64,000 bases of DNA, from NCBI RefSeq assembly GCF_009674625.1, contig NZ_WKJQ01000002.1:1-64000 (forward strand), written 5' to 3'. The position numbers were made by a program, and so were the translations under genes. Source of the DNA: Haloferax marinum. GTDB lineage: Archaea > Halobacteriota > Halobacteria > Halobacteriales > Haloferacaceae. The notes beneath the pieces were generated by a model. It did no database searches, was not told the DNA's origin, and worked only from the letters and a program-made list of their open reading frames with translations. This document shows positions 51,713-60,410 of the stretch, one piece after another; positions within the stretch are counted from its first letter, which is position 1, and every line of letters begins with the position of its first letter.

Positions 51713-52426
51713 TCACTCCAACTCGACGTGGACCTCGACGAACGTGACCGACGAGCGGTCGGCGTCGATGGTACAGGTAACCGGCGAGGAATCGTCGAGC
51801 GGGGGTGAACCACAGTTCCCACCTTGTGCGACGAGATAGTCGTACCATAGCTTGGAGTGCGACGAGTCGATTTCGATGGTCACATCTCCGTCTGTGGTGA
51901 CCGTCTGAGTACTCCCGCGCTCGAGTCGGACGAGAACGTCGGTCTGTCCGGCGACGGCATCCGTCGAGGACGCCGACGTCGTGAGGGGGACCAGAACGAC
52001 CGTGTCATCGAGTCCGGACGCGACGAGTTCCGGTTCGCGGACGACGACGAATCCACCGTCAGCCTGTTCGCGGAAGACGGCTCCCCCGACGTAGACGAGA
52101 CGTGTTCCGTCTGACCTCTCGTAGACGAGCGATTGAATCTCCCTCTGTTCGCCGTTCACAGTTATCGTCACCGGGTCTCCGAAGGACAGACTCGCCTCAG
52201 AGAGTTTCACTTCGGTGGCCCGACTCGGTGCACCGTGGACCGTGACGTCGGTCATCGTGTCAGCAATCGTCGTCATCGCGCGTTCGGCGTTGGTGCTGCG
52301 CTCGACGTCCTGCACGTGGAGGAGTGCTGGGTAGCCGAGTGCGAACACTAACGTGACGGTGCTGATGACGAGTGCAAACACCAGGACGAACGAGAGGAGT
52401 TCGCTCGAGCCTCGGTCGTCAGTCAT
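51713..52426 (-). CDS. Pilin-like secreted protein 5
   Basis: This 237-aa protein begins MTDDRGSSELLSFVLVFALV, a short charged leader followed by one long hydrophobic helix, as in archaeal type IV pilins and related pseudopilins. The rest is an acidic extracellular domain with DGTRLVYVGGAVFREQADGG and two late Cys (GGNCGSPP and PVTCTIDA) that may form a disulfide. The ATG at 52426 overlaps the preceding gene by eight bases. I know no functional assignment; similar haloarchaeal operons carry sets of such proteins. Confidence 0.8.
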   Translation of the reverse strand: MTDDRGSSELLSFVLVFALVISTVTLVFALGYPALLHVQDVERSTNAERAMTTIADTMTDVTVHGAPSRATEVKLSEASLSFGDPVTITVNGEQREIQSLVYERSDGTRLVYVGGAVFREQADGGFVVVREPELVASGLDDTVVLVPLTTSASSTDAVAGQTDVLVRLERGSTQTVTTDGDVTIEIDSSHSKLWYDYLVAQGGNCGSPPLDDSSPVTCTIDADRSSVTFVEVHVELE

Positions 52427-52877
52427 CTCTGACCTCCATGGAACTGCCGTTGTAGACGAGACGGAGCGTCTCGCCTTCGACGGGCGTTGGGGCATCGACA
52501 GTCGTGTTCGAGACGAACGGAATCGTCACCGAGTGACCAGACTCTGTGGTCGTGAGTGTGAGGTTGTACACGGGACCAGTCCCCGAGATGGCAACCGAGT
52601 AACTCCCGCCAGAGACGGTCGGAAGGTCGACAGTTCGCTCGACGTATCCATCGGTGCCGGCAGAACGAACGAGCACGTCGGTCGCTTCGAGTTCCGCCGC
52701 GAGTTGTGTCCCGACGATGGTCAATCCTTCCGTCGTCGCCCGGTCGTGTTGGTCGGTGACGACGTCGGCCGCGACGAAGACCAACCCCGAGATGAGCAAG
52801 GTTGCGATGCCGAGGACCTGAATGTAGTTGACCGTCGAGGAGACGGCGCGGTCGGACTGCGTGAATCGGTTAGACAT
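52419..52877 (-). CDS. Pilin-like secreted protein 4
   Basis: This 152-aa protein starts MSNRFTQSDRAVSSTVNYIQ. The block DRAVSSTVNYIQVLGIATLL recalls the DRAVSPVIG signature of archaeal pilins, and a hydrophobic helix follows to about residue 40. The outer part is short and beta-rich (GPVYNLTLTTTESGHSVTIP). The ATG at 52877 is placed at the signature; upstream frame is rejected. It overlaps both neighbours by eight bases. Confidence 0.8.
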   Translation of the reverse strand: MSNRFTQSDRAVSSTVNYIQVLGIATLLISGLVFVAADVVTDQHDRATTEGLTIVGTQLAAELEATDVLVRSAGTDGYVERTVDLPTVSGGSYSVAISGTGPVYNLTLTTTESGHSVTIPFVSNTTVDAPTPVEGETLRLVYNGSSMEVRDD

Positions 52878-53856
52878 CGTTAGCACCTCCAGTGACGCTG
52901 ATAGGCGTCTCGTAGCTGAGATTCTGCATCTCGTATCGAAGGGTGACGTCGAGTTGAGTGACGACGGCACGTGCTGTCGGGCCAGCGGCAGGGTCGTCGG
53001 AGTAGTCGTCTGGGGTCACCACGTCACCGTCGACGACGAGCGTGTAGTTCCCCGTCGCGTTGTCGCCGTTCGAGAAGTTGAGGGTGTACTCACCCGAGAC
53101 GTCGCCGTAGAACTGCAGAATCGGTGCATCGGTCCCATCGATACTGGCGTTGGTGAAGTTCAGTTCGACCAGTTCACCAGATGTGTACGTGGTGTTGTAC
53201 GTGTCCAAGCCGGGCGAATCGGAAGACTCCACGGCGACAGTCAGGTTCGACGACCACTGGAAGACGTACACGTTCCACGTCGTCGAATTGTTGACGACTT
53301 CGACGTGGAACGCACTCGATTCGAGGACTGCGGTGTCGTTGCTGTCAGCCTCGGTGATTCCGACGTCGGTCGGGGCCACAGCGAGCGTGAACGACTGCGT
53401 GTCGGTTACGTTCTCGACAACCGCCCAGTCAGGTTCGGTCGAGTTGTTGGTGAACGACAGACTGTCGTTCGTCTGTGAGACGTTCGTCAGCACGTGGATA
53501 TCACTCTCGTCGAACGTGAGCGACGTCGCCCGCCCAGTTGCCGCCTGTTCGCGGGCGTTGATGGTGTCCCAGTCGCCGATACCAGCGGTGAGGTTGGCTC
53601 TAGCGTCACTTCTCGTAATGTACTGTCTGTCGTTGACGGTCGCAACGAGACCTTCGAGTGCGCCTTCGGTGTCGCCACGGTACTGGACCGTATCGAACAC
53701 GTCGGCCCGGTCGTTCCCCTGCGCGGCGTACGTCTCGGTGTAGATGGCGGCGTTGAGCACCATCGCGAGTGCGACGAGGAGGATGGCGAGGATGAACGCC
53801 CCGACGAGGAGGAGTTGCCCTCGGTCGTCACGTCGAATCGCGCTCAGAGTCGCCAT
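52870..53856 (-). CDS. Pilin-like secreted protein 3
   Basis: This 328-aa protein begins MATLSAIRRDDRGQLLLVGA and continues FILAILLVALAMVLNAAIYT, a charged leader with DDRGQ and a single hydrophobic helix. The long outer part is acidic and rich in Asn-x-Thr/Ser sites (NVSQTNDS, NNSTEPDW, NVTDTQS, NATGNYT), so it may be N-glycosylated like other haloarchaeal surface proteins. It overlaps the upstream gene by 13 bases and the downstream one by eight. Function is unknown, presumably part of the pilus-like fibre or its assembly. Confidence 0.82.
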   Translation of the reverse strand: MATLSAIRRDDRGQLLLVGAFILAILLVALAMVLNAAIYTETYAAQGNDRADVFDTVQYRGDTEGALEGLVATVNDRQYITRSDARANLTAGIGDWDTINAREQAATGRATSLTFDESDIHVLTNVSQTNDSLSFTNNSTEPDWAVVENVTDTQSFTLAVAPTDVGITEADSNDTAVLESSAFHVEVVNNSTTWNVYVFQWSSNLTVAVESSDSPGLDTYNTTYTSGELVELNFTNASIDGTDAPILQFYGDVSGEYTLNFSNGDNATGNYTLVVDGDVVTPDDYSDDPAAGPTARAVVTQLDVTLRYEMQNLSYETPISVTGGANDV

Positions 53857-54476
53857 GCGACCACCTCCACCTGGACGACGTTGTAGACCGGACTACTGAG
53901 AGACGCGTCGGGGATGTAGAAACTCGAACTGTTCCACGCCTCCGCGAGCGTCGTGTCGGTCGAGTTTTCGCCGCTGTCGAACAGCACGTCGTCGTCGTAC
54001 AGCGTCACCGTTCGAACCGCACGAATCGCGTCGTCACTCGGCGTTCCCTGCTCGACGAGCGGGCGGGAGACGACAGTCGCGTTGTCTGCGGCGGTCGAAT
54101 CGTTGTAGTAGTAGACGTTGACGTTGTAGGCGTATCCCGCGTCTGCGAGTGTCCTGTCGAGCGAAGCCCCGAACGCCGTCGGCATCCCTGCGACGTAGTA
54201 CCCATCGTCACCGGTACCGTGATACGTGCCGTTGCCGTCGGTGCCGACGTACGAGTCGTTCCAGTGTAGGAGCGACGGTTTCAGTGTCTCAGAGGCGACT
54301 GCGTTGGAGAGGACACCCCGAGCGAGGTCTGCCTGCTGCAGTTCCGCTGCGCCACCGGCAGTCCCCGCCGAAAGTGCGGTGATGCCCGTCGCCTGTAAGG
54401 CAAACACGAGTGTGCCGAGGAGGAGAATCGCTGCAGCGAGACCCTCGACAGTGAAGGCTTGTCCACGGTCGTTCAT
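53844..54476 (-). CDS. Pilin-like secreted protein 2
   Basis: This 210-aa protein starts MNDRGQAFTVEGLAAAILLL with the same DRGQ leader and a hydrophobic helix to about residue 29. The outer domain is Tyr- and Asp-rich (DSYVGTDGNGTYHGTGDDGY) and carries several N-glycosylation sites. The ATG at 54476 overlaps the previous stop by four bases (ATGA), so it is preferred over a GTG at 54482. Confidence 0.82.
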   Translation of the reverse strand: MNDRGQAFTVEGLAAAILLLGTLVFALQATGITALSAGTAGGAAELQQADLARGVLSNAVASETLKPSLLHWNDSYVGTDGNGTYHGTGDDGYYVAGMPTAFGASLDRTLADAGYAYNVNVYYYNDSTAADNATVVSRPLVEQGTPSDDAIRAVRTVTLYDDDVLFDSGENSTDTTLAEAWNSSSFYIPDASLSSPVYNVVQVEVVAWRL

Positions 54477-54955
54477 CGCCACACCCTCACTGTGAAGAGC
54501 ACGTCTTCGCCTTCGATGGAGACGACGCGGCGAACGACTGCGACAGAGCCGTCTTGGGGTGGGGTTTCACCGACTGTGAGAGGGTTGGTTGGGGCTCCAA
54601 CGACGTTGCCTTCGGCTGTGACGTTCACCGAGTAGCCATCGTCTTCGAGTTCTGCGAGTAGTGAGTTCGGGTTACTCCCAGTGAAGAACGCGACTGTGTC
54701 GGTTGCGTCCAGTTCGCCGGGGGCCGTCGAGCTTCCGAGGTGTACCTCTGTCAGTTGCGTCGCGACTCGTTCTGCGACCACGGGAAGTTCTGCGTCGTCG
54801 CTGTAGGGCGCAATCATTCCGGGGACGAACTGAACGAGGAAGCCGAGGACGAGCAAGAACAACCCGACGCCGACGACGAAGTCGAGACCCGTCTGTGCGC
54901 GTGTGTCGCGTGGTGGGCGGCCACCGAATTGGATGAGACGGAGACCGAGTGTCAT
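54473..54955 (-). CDS. Pilin-like secreted protein 1
   Basis: This 160-aa protein has a charged leader MTLGLRLIQFGGRPPRDTRA, then QTGLDFVVGVGLFLLVLGFL, a hydrophobic helix in pilin style (RAQTGLDF). The outer part ends SIEGEDVLFTVRVWR. It begins directly after the tadC stop codon with no spacer base. It overlaps the next pilin-like gene by four bases. Confidence 0.82.
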   Translation of the reverse strand: MTLGLRLIQFGGRPPRDTRAQTGLDFVVGVGLFLLVLGFLVQFVPGMIAPYSDDAELPVVAERVATQLTEVHLGSSTAPGELDATDTVAFFTGSNPNSLLAELEDDGYSVNVTAEGNVVGAPTNPLTVGETPPQDGSVAVVRRVVSIEGEDVLFTVRVWR

Positions 54956-56983
54956 CTACCCCACCACCGTCCAGACGAGAAGCGACACGGTGAGCATCGC
55001 GACGACGTATTTGAGGCCGCTGCGAACGTCTGCTTCCTGAATGTACCCGCAGATGACGCCGGAGATGATGGCCTGCAGCGTCACCGCGTGGAAGAACAGA
55101 AGCGAGAGCAACGGTGTGTTGACGCCTGAACCGAAGCTGGTCGCGCCAGAGGCGTTGGCCGAGAGTCTGCTCATCACGTCGATGAACTGCGTCTTGAGGA
55201 TGGCCATCACCGCCAGCAGCGTGAGGAAGGTCATGACGATGATGACAACCTGCATCCGCGTGCGAGTCTTCTGTTCGCGGTCGATGTCGTCTTGATTCTC
55301 GCTGGCCTGTGCGGCCGCAGAGAGAACAGACGAGATGTGGTTCGACGCCTCCTGTGCCTTCATGATGAGTTTGAGCGTCCGGGCGAGTCGCGGGAGGTGA
55401 TAGCGGTTGTTGAACTCCAGTAACGACTCTTCGAGACTCATGCCGTAGTCGACTTTCGCGTACATGTTCTCGAACTCGCGAGCGAGTTTTCCGGGCGTCG
55501 TCTCCGCGACAGTCTTGATCGATTCGAGGAGCGTCAGCCCCGTGTCGTTCGCACTCGAGAGTTTTCGGAGGTTATCCGAGAGGTTGTGCAAGACGGCACG
55601 GCGCGACCGGACGTTCCACTCGTGGAATATCGCCAACGGCGTGAAGACGATGTACAGCGGGACGTAGAGGTAGAGAATCGTGCCGCCGACGGGGTTGGCC
55701 AGAATCTCACTCCACGACGAGGGAGCACCGTTTCCAATCGCGAGGAGGACGAGGACGGCCGACACTGGAATCGTGACGACCAGCGTGTACAGTGGGTGGT
55801 CGCGGAAGAAGTGGTGCGGGCGCGTGAGGATGGCGACCGCTTCGTGGCTTCCTTCGTAGTCGTGGATACGGTCGAAGATGCTGTAGGTTCCGATGAACCG
55901 CTCGACGAGTCCGACGTCGGTGAGCCCTTCGTGTTCGTGGGCGACGTAGTACGAGTCGTCCTCGGGACGGAGGTAGCCCGACCCAGGGTCTTCGCGGCGA
56001 ACTGTCGACAGCATCACGAGGAACATGACGCCGAGAAGCGGCAAGATGCCGTAGACGGTCAGATAGAGCATGAAGTCTTGGACCTGTCCGAGGAGACTCA
56101 TCGCCGCGAGGATGATGACGAGGAGCAGGGGGAACAGCGAGAGGGTCATGTACATCTCGCCGAACAGTTCCAGCGTGTCGAGCGCCAGTTCCTGTTCGTT
56201 CCGCGCGGTTCGCATGTGCTTCGACCGCTTGTCGTCGAAGAAGCGAGTCAGGTCGCCACCACTGTTGATGATAGAGAGCATGTCGACGAGGAACTGACTC
56301 AGTTCTTCGCTGGGCGTCACCGAGGCCTGTTCGCGAATCGCAGACCGGTAGTCGGTGTCGAAGTACTCGGTCTCCCAGACGATAGATTGGAACTCTCGTG
56401 CGGCCTCGCCGTAGGTGTCGTCGGCGCGGGCGACGGACTCCAGAATCTCGAGTTGGTTGAGCCCGCCGACCGACAGCGCGTACATGAACGAGATGACGTC
56501 GGGGAGAAGCAGGTTGATTTCACGCCGTCGCGCCGACGAGCGAGTAAACGGAACCGTCACTAACCCGCCGAACGCCGTCGCGAAGCCGAACGTCCCGAAG
56601 AGGAGTCCAGTCAGGAAGACGATAAACGGGACTTTGAGCGTCAACAAGAACGCCCGAGTCGCGTCGTCGATCGTGAAGATGCCGAACGTCGGCGCTGAAA
56701 ACGCCGTCGGCGAGACGAGACCCGTCGCAAACAGTGCGTACCCTGCGAAGATGCCAAACAGCCACAGCAAGACGCCAGAGAGGAATCCGATAGCGACCGC
56801 TCGAGAGAGGTAGAGTTCGACCGTGTCGGGCATCCGCGACTCCGCGAGTTTGCGTTCGAGTTTCGTGACGAACTCGCTGTCGGGAACGAAGACGTGCCGA
56901 GTGAGGGGCAAGAGCCAATCACCGAACGCGTCGAGCGCACCGAATTCGAACTCGTCGTCGACTCTTCCTGGTTCGAGACTCAT
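54956..56983 (-). CDS. tadC: TadC/GspF-type pilus platform membrane protein
   Basis: This 675-aa membrane protein is the inner-membrane platform of the pilus machine. It holds two GspF (T2SSF) domains. The first lies around NLLLPDVISFMYALSVGGLN and the second around RRAVLHNLSDNLRKLSSAND and EFENMYAKVDYGMSLEESLL. Hydrophobic helices occur near 66-90, 112-135, 280-330, 385-430 and 590-670. It is about double the size of bacterial TadC, as usual for archaeal FlaJ-like proteins. It overlaps the P1-like gene by four bases and is followed at once by the first pilin-like gene. Confidence 0.92.
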   Translation of the reverse strand: MSLEPGRVDDEFEFGALDAFGDWLLPLTRHVFVPDSEFVTKLERKLAESRMPDTVELYLSRAVAIGFLSGVLLWLFGIFAGYALFATGLVSPTAFSAPTFGIFTIDDATRAFLLTLKVPFIVFLTGLLFGTFGFATAFGGLVTVPFTRSSARRREINLLLPDVISFMYALSVGGLNQLEILESVARADDTYGEAAREFQSIVWETEYFDTDYRSAIREQASVTPSEELSQFLVDMLSIINSGGDLTRFFDDKRSKHMRTARNEQELALDTLELFGEMYMTLSLFPLLLVIILAAMSLLGQVQDFMLYLTVYGILPLLGVMFLVMLSTVRREDPGSGYLRPEDDSYYVAHEHEGLTDVGLVERFIGTYSIFDRIHDYEGSHEAVAILTRPHHFFRDHPLYTLVVTIPVSAVLVLLAIGNGAPSSWSEILANPVGGTILYLYVPLYIVFTPLAIFHEWNVRSRRAVLHNLSDNLRKLSSANDTGLTLLESIKTVAETTPGKLAREFENMYAKVDYGMSLEESLLEFNNRYHLPRLARTLKLIMKAQEASNHISSVLSAAAQASENQDDIDREQKTRTRMQVVIIVMTFLTLLAVMAILKTQFIDVMSRLSANASGATSFGSGVNTPLLSLLFFHAVTLQAIISGVICGYIQEADVRSGLKYVVAMLTVSLLVWTVVG

Positions 56984-57168
56984 CGCGACGCCTCCGCCAC
57001 ATCTGTGACCGTCGCGACGTCGGAACCGACTGCGAACGTCTCGACGACGCCAGCGACTCGGTCTGGGTCGACTTCGACACCTGCTGCTTCGAGGACTGCT
57101 GTGAGCGACGATTCAGTCACGTCGGTCCCAGTCGATTCGAGCAGGATGGTCGCGTAGACGTACTCCAT
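56980..57168 (-). CDS. Protein resembling the N-terminal domain of ribosomal stalk protein P1 (archaeal L12)
   Basis: This 62-aa protein begins MEYVYATILLESTGTDVTES, SLTAVLEAAGVEVDPDRVAG. Haloarchaeal ribosomal P1 (L12) begins MEYVYAALILNE and continues with LTxVLxAAGVDVEESRVKAL, so about half of the first 45 residues agree, including the opening six except one. That part of P1 forms the helical dimer that docks on the stalk base. The present protein stops there: it lacks the Ala-rich hinge and the acidic GLGxLFG-type tail that contacts factors. It lies between tadA (three bases upstream) and tadC (four-base overlap), clearly in the pilus operon. Confidence 0.85.
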   Translation of the reverse strand: MEYVYATILLESTGTDVTESSLTAVLEAAGVEVDPDRVAGVVETFAVGSDVATVTDVAEASR

Positions 57169-57171
57169 CGC

Positions 57172-59907
57172 TTACCTCCCGCCCTCGTCAGAGTCCGCAT
57201 TTTTAGCAGGCGAGGAATCAGGCTCCGCTGGGTCACCAGGCGACCCGTCAGTCTCCTCGTCGCTCTCGACACCACCATCTCCGACTGCTTCGGCGCCGTC
57301 CCCAGCAGACGACGTCACGTCTGTCCCATCGGGGAGTGCTGGAACCTCGTCGTCGGAAGCCGGCAACTGCGGGTTCAGTGGGATGACAGTCGGTGCGACG
57401 GCGTCGGCAAACACGTCTCCGAGGCTCGTCACCTCGTAGTCGTCGTATTCGGGGAACAGCGACTCGGCCGCGTCTTCGAGAATCTCTTGCGTGTAGGCGT
57501 AGAGTTCCTCACTCGGGTCGGGACGGGGGACGAGCGCCTCTTTTTCGGGCTGAATGTCTATCTTGACACTCTCCATCTTGCGCAGGTCTTCGAGACTGCG
57601 TTCGAGGCGGTCCGAGGCGATGAGCGCCAGCACCATGTCCGGGTCGGCGATGAACGCCTGAATGGTCGCGGCGACCTGTGCGTACTCTTTCAACCCGTTC
57701 GCGATGATGTACGCGAGGACGACCTTTCGCTTGAACAGTTCCAGTTCGAGGCGTTCGCGGTCCCACCCTAAGTCGAACATGAGCTTCTCCAGCGTGTTCG
57801 AATTGCCAGTCGAGACGTACTCGTCGGCGCCCGCTTGCCACTGGAAGATGTCTTTGACGTTGATTTCGTCGTTCTCGGGGTCGAAGTGGTTGATTTCGGT
57901 GATTGCCTTCGTCCGTCGCACTTTCTGGCCGCGAACCCGCGTGGACGTCTGCACCGACACCAGGTCGAGCGCGGTGAACATCGACTTCGAGACGTTGATG
58001 GGGTCGGTCGTGAAGCGTTTGATGACCTCGCCCACGGAGTCGGCGTGGAACGTCGTCAGCGTGGTGTGGCCGGTGGACATGACCTGGAAGAGCGTCCGGC
58101 CTTCCTCACCTCGAACTTCGCCCATGACGATGTAGTCGGGGCGTTGTCTGAGTGCCGCTTCGAGCAGGTCGAACTCGTCGATGTCGCCCGTTCCGTCCTG
58201 CGTGAACGACGGGCGAGTGACCGCAGACACCCAGTTGCGCTGTGGGAGTTCGACCTCGCGCGTGTCCTCGATAGAGACGATTTTCGCGTTCGACGGGATG
58301 AAAAGCGAGACGGCGTTCAACGAAGTCGTCTTCCCGGACGCTGTCCCGCCGGCGAAGATGAGCGAGCGCTTCGACTCGATAGCCAACCAGAGATACGCCA
58401 TCTCGTCGAGCGAGAAGGTGTGCCAGTTGACCAAATCGACGGGCGTGAACGGGACGTCCTTGAACTGGCGGATGGTGTAGTTCGTTCCGTGGCCGCTGAC
58501 TTCCCATCCGAGTGTGAGTTGTGCCCGAGAGCCGTCGGGGAGCGTCGCGTCGACCTGCGGTTGGCGTTTCGAGATACCCTTCCCCGAGCGCTGGGCGAGC
58601 TTGATGACGAAGTTGTCGAGTTCGCGCTTTCCGTGTTCGACGTTGGTGATGACCTGTTCGTAACTGCTGTGGTAGACGAACACCGGCGAGTTGTAGCCGT
58701 CACACGAGATGTCCTCGACGTTGATGTCGTGTTTGATGGCGTCGATGCGGCCGTAGCCGATGAAGTCGCGCTTGAGGAAGTAGAGAATCTTCGCAACCTG
58801 CGCGGGAGTCAGTGTGTCGGCGTTCTCTTCGAGAACCGCCGGTTCCGGGCGAATCGGGTCGAGCGGGACACCCTCGGTCGTGACGGGGCCATCCGGTTCA
58901 CCCGCAGTGATAGCGAGCAGGCGTTTGAATCGACTGAGTGTCGAGTTCGCCGCCGTCTTCGTCGCGAGGTCGTATCGGTTGAGCATCCGGTAGGTCAACC
59001 GCTCGATGGTCGCGGCGCGTTCGTCCAGCGCACCGTCGACAGCAACCTCGTCGCTCGAATATTTGATGGCCGTGCGGAGTTTGCCCGAGATGAATTCCTT
59101 TACCTTGTGTTCTATCTCGTTGAGGTGCGGTTCGACGACGTAGTACTTCTTTTCGTTCTCGGTCTGAGAGTGGAAGACGATGACGAACGCGTACGGTTTG
59201 TTGACCCAGTAGCGTTCGACTTCGACGAAGAACGGTTTCTTTTCGACCGGGACTGCTTTTTCGAGGTCGTATCGGTTGACGAGCGTCGGCCGTCCGTCCG
59301 GCGACGAGAAGAACGCGTCTTCGTCGAGTTCGGGGTCGACCTGTACGGTCCGGAGGTCAGAAAGCGACTTGAGGCCAGTGCCACGCTGACTCGCGTCGCC
59401 CAAGATTCCGGGGAGTTCGACCGGGTCGAATCCGAGGTAGGCGCTCGGGTCGAACGGGATGACAGCACCGTCGACGTCACGCGGCGGCAGTCCATCTTCG
59501 TCGAAGTAGTACTCGCGCTTGAACTGCGCCCACGAGTAGCTCTGTTTCGACGTGAGTGAGATTCCGGTCGCGTCGGTCAACACCGCACCGTACTCTGCTG
59601 CTTTGGCCGCCGCCGCTTCGAGTCGTGACGGGAGTTCGTCAGGGTCGAATCCGAGGTAGGCGCTCGGGTCGAACTCCACGCGGTCCCAATCTTCCCCGTG
59701 CGGGACGAATCGCTCTGGAGTCGAACTCCGGAAGCGACTGAGGAAGCCACTCGAAGAGCCTGACGTTTCGCGAGGGTACAGGTCGGGAACTTGGTCACCG
59801 TAGCCGTACTCCTCCATGAAGTCGGCCCACGTGTAGACACCTTTGGTCACGTCACCCGGTCTGACTGTCGCCGCCGCCCCCCAACGTGGGTTGCCGTCGA
59901 GACTCAT
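57172..59907 (-). CDS. tadA: TadA/VirB11-type pilus assembly ATPase
   Basis: This 911-aa secretion ATPase powers pilus assembly. Walker A is IFAGGTASGKTTSLNA (about 521-536), the Asp box reads VSIEDTREVELPQRNW, and Walker B lies in YIVMGEVRGEEGRTLFQVMS; THTTLTTFHADS is the His box. The N-terminal 170 residues hold an internal duplication (YTWADFMEEYGY and YSWAQFKREYYF, each followed by FDPSAYLGFDP and ELP). The C-terminal 90 residues are acidic and disordered. It is the first gene of the overlapping pilus operon. Confidence 0.92.
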   Translation of the reverse strand: MSLDGNPRWGAAATVRPGDVTKGVYTWADFMEEYGYGDQVPDLYPRETSGSSSGFLSRFRSSTPERFVPHGEDWDRVEFDPSAYLGFDPDELPSRLEAAAAKAAEYGAVLTDATGISLTSKQSYSWAQFKREYYFDEDGLPPRDVDGAVIPFDPSAYLGFDPVELPGILGDASQRGTGLKSLSDLRTVQVDPELDEDAFFSSPDGRPTLVNRYDLEKAVPVEKKPFFVEVERYWVNKPYAFVIVFHSQTENEKKYYVVEPHLNEIEHKVKEFISGKLRTAIKYSSDEVAVDGALDERAATIERLTYRMLNRYDLATKTAANSTLSRFKRLLAITAGEPDGPVTTEGVPLDPIRPEPAVLEENADTLTPAQVAKILYFLKRDFIGYGRIDAIKHDINVEDISCDGYNSPVFVYHSSYEQVITNVEHGKRELDNFVIKLAQRSGKGISKRQPQVDATLPDGSRAQLTLGWEVSGHGTNYTIRQFKDVPFTPVDLVNWHTFSLDEMAYLWLAIESKRSLIFAGGTASGKTTSLNAVSLFIPSNAKIVSIEDTREVELPQRNWVSAVTRPSFTQDGTGDIDEFDLLEAALRQRPDYIVMGEVRGEEGRTLFQVMSTGHTTLTTFHADSVGEVIKRFTTDPINVSKSMFTALDLVSVQTSTRVRGQKVRRTKAITEINHFDPENDEINVKDIFQWQAGADEYVSTGNSNTLEKLMFDLGWDRERLELELFKRKVVLAYIIANGLKEYAQVAATIQAFIADPDMVLALIASDRLERSLEDLRKMESVKIDIQPEKEALVPRPDPSEELYAYTQEILEDAAESLFPEYDDYEVTSLGDVFADAVAPTVIPLNPQLPASDDEVPALPDGTDVTSSAGDGAEAVGDGGVESDEETDGSPGDPAEPDSSPAKNADSDEGGR

Positions 59908-60238
59908 CTCGAGGACACCTCTGCGGAGGCCACACGGGAACGCACCGCTCCAGCCGAACCTGTTCGTTCTTCAGGATTAGCGGAATTAACCATTTGAGAT
60001 AATAAACACCTAGAACATCCATAGTTACCAACCGGCTATCACGACGCAGATGGCCACAGACGAGGGGTTAGGAACAACCTTCTGAGACGGTTACGAGGAC
60101 GATCGCCGGAGAATGGGTGAAATCTGTGCGAAACGATTCACCGGGAGTCTGCGCCAATCGATCGTCTGTGGACCGGTGTATCGACACAAAATCTCCCCGG
60201 TGACAATATTCATGCTAATGGAGCTACGTGTCTGTACT
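59908..60238. other. Divergent promoter region of tadA and the zinc-finger gene
   Basis: This 331-base spacer serves divergent genes. TTAATT-like elements near 59,980 could be the TATA box of the pilus operon (long leader). A CAATATTC element near 60,206 lies about 32 bases before the zinc-finger ATG. No gene or repeat is seen in between. Confidence 0.45.
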
Positions 60239-60382
60239 ATGTCTCAATCAGCCGTTCTCCTCAACAGACTCGACGAAGACAACTGCTCGTTCTGTGACGG
60301 AGACCTCGTCGTCAGTACGTACAAAGGGAACGACGCAGTCGTCTGTGACGAGTGCGGGACGCCCACGATTCAGCTCTGGTAA
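60239..60382 (+). CDS. 47-aa zinc-finger protein
   Basis: This small protein reads as one zinc ribbon: EDNCSFCDGDLVVSTYKGND followed by AVVCDECGTPTIQLW. The two C-x-x-C pairs are 19 residues apart. Haloarchaea have many such short single zinc-finger proteins, some of which affect growth or biofilm traits; the function here is unknown. The ATG at 60239 is chosen because a TATA-like element sits about 32 bases upstream; the longer frame upstream has no features. A tandem repeat separates it from hutH. Confidence 0.8.
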   Translation: MSQSAVLLNRLDEDNCSFCDGDLVVSTYKGNDAVVCDECGTPTIQLW

Positions 60383-60410
60383 GGGAACCACGTCGACGCG
60401 TTCGACTGCG

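Noticed and set aside
55586..56563. Plus-strand frame of 325 codons opposite tadC
   Set aside because: It is antisense to the GspF domains and shows no family motif.
57835..59559. Plus-strand frame of 574 codons inside tadA
   Set aside because: It is antisense to a clear secretion ATPase with Walker motifs; its Arg/Val/Asp composition is that of an antisense frame.
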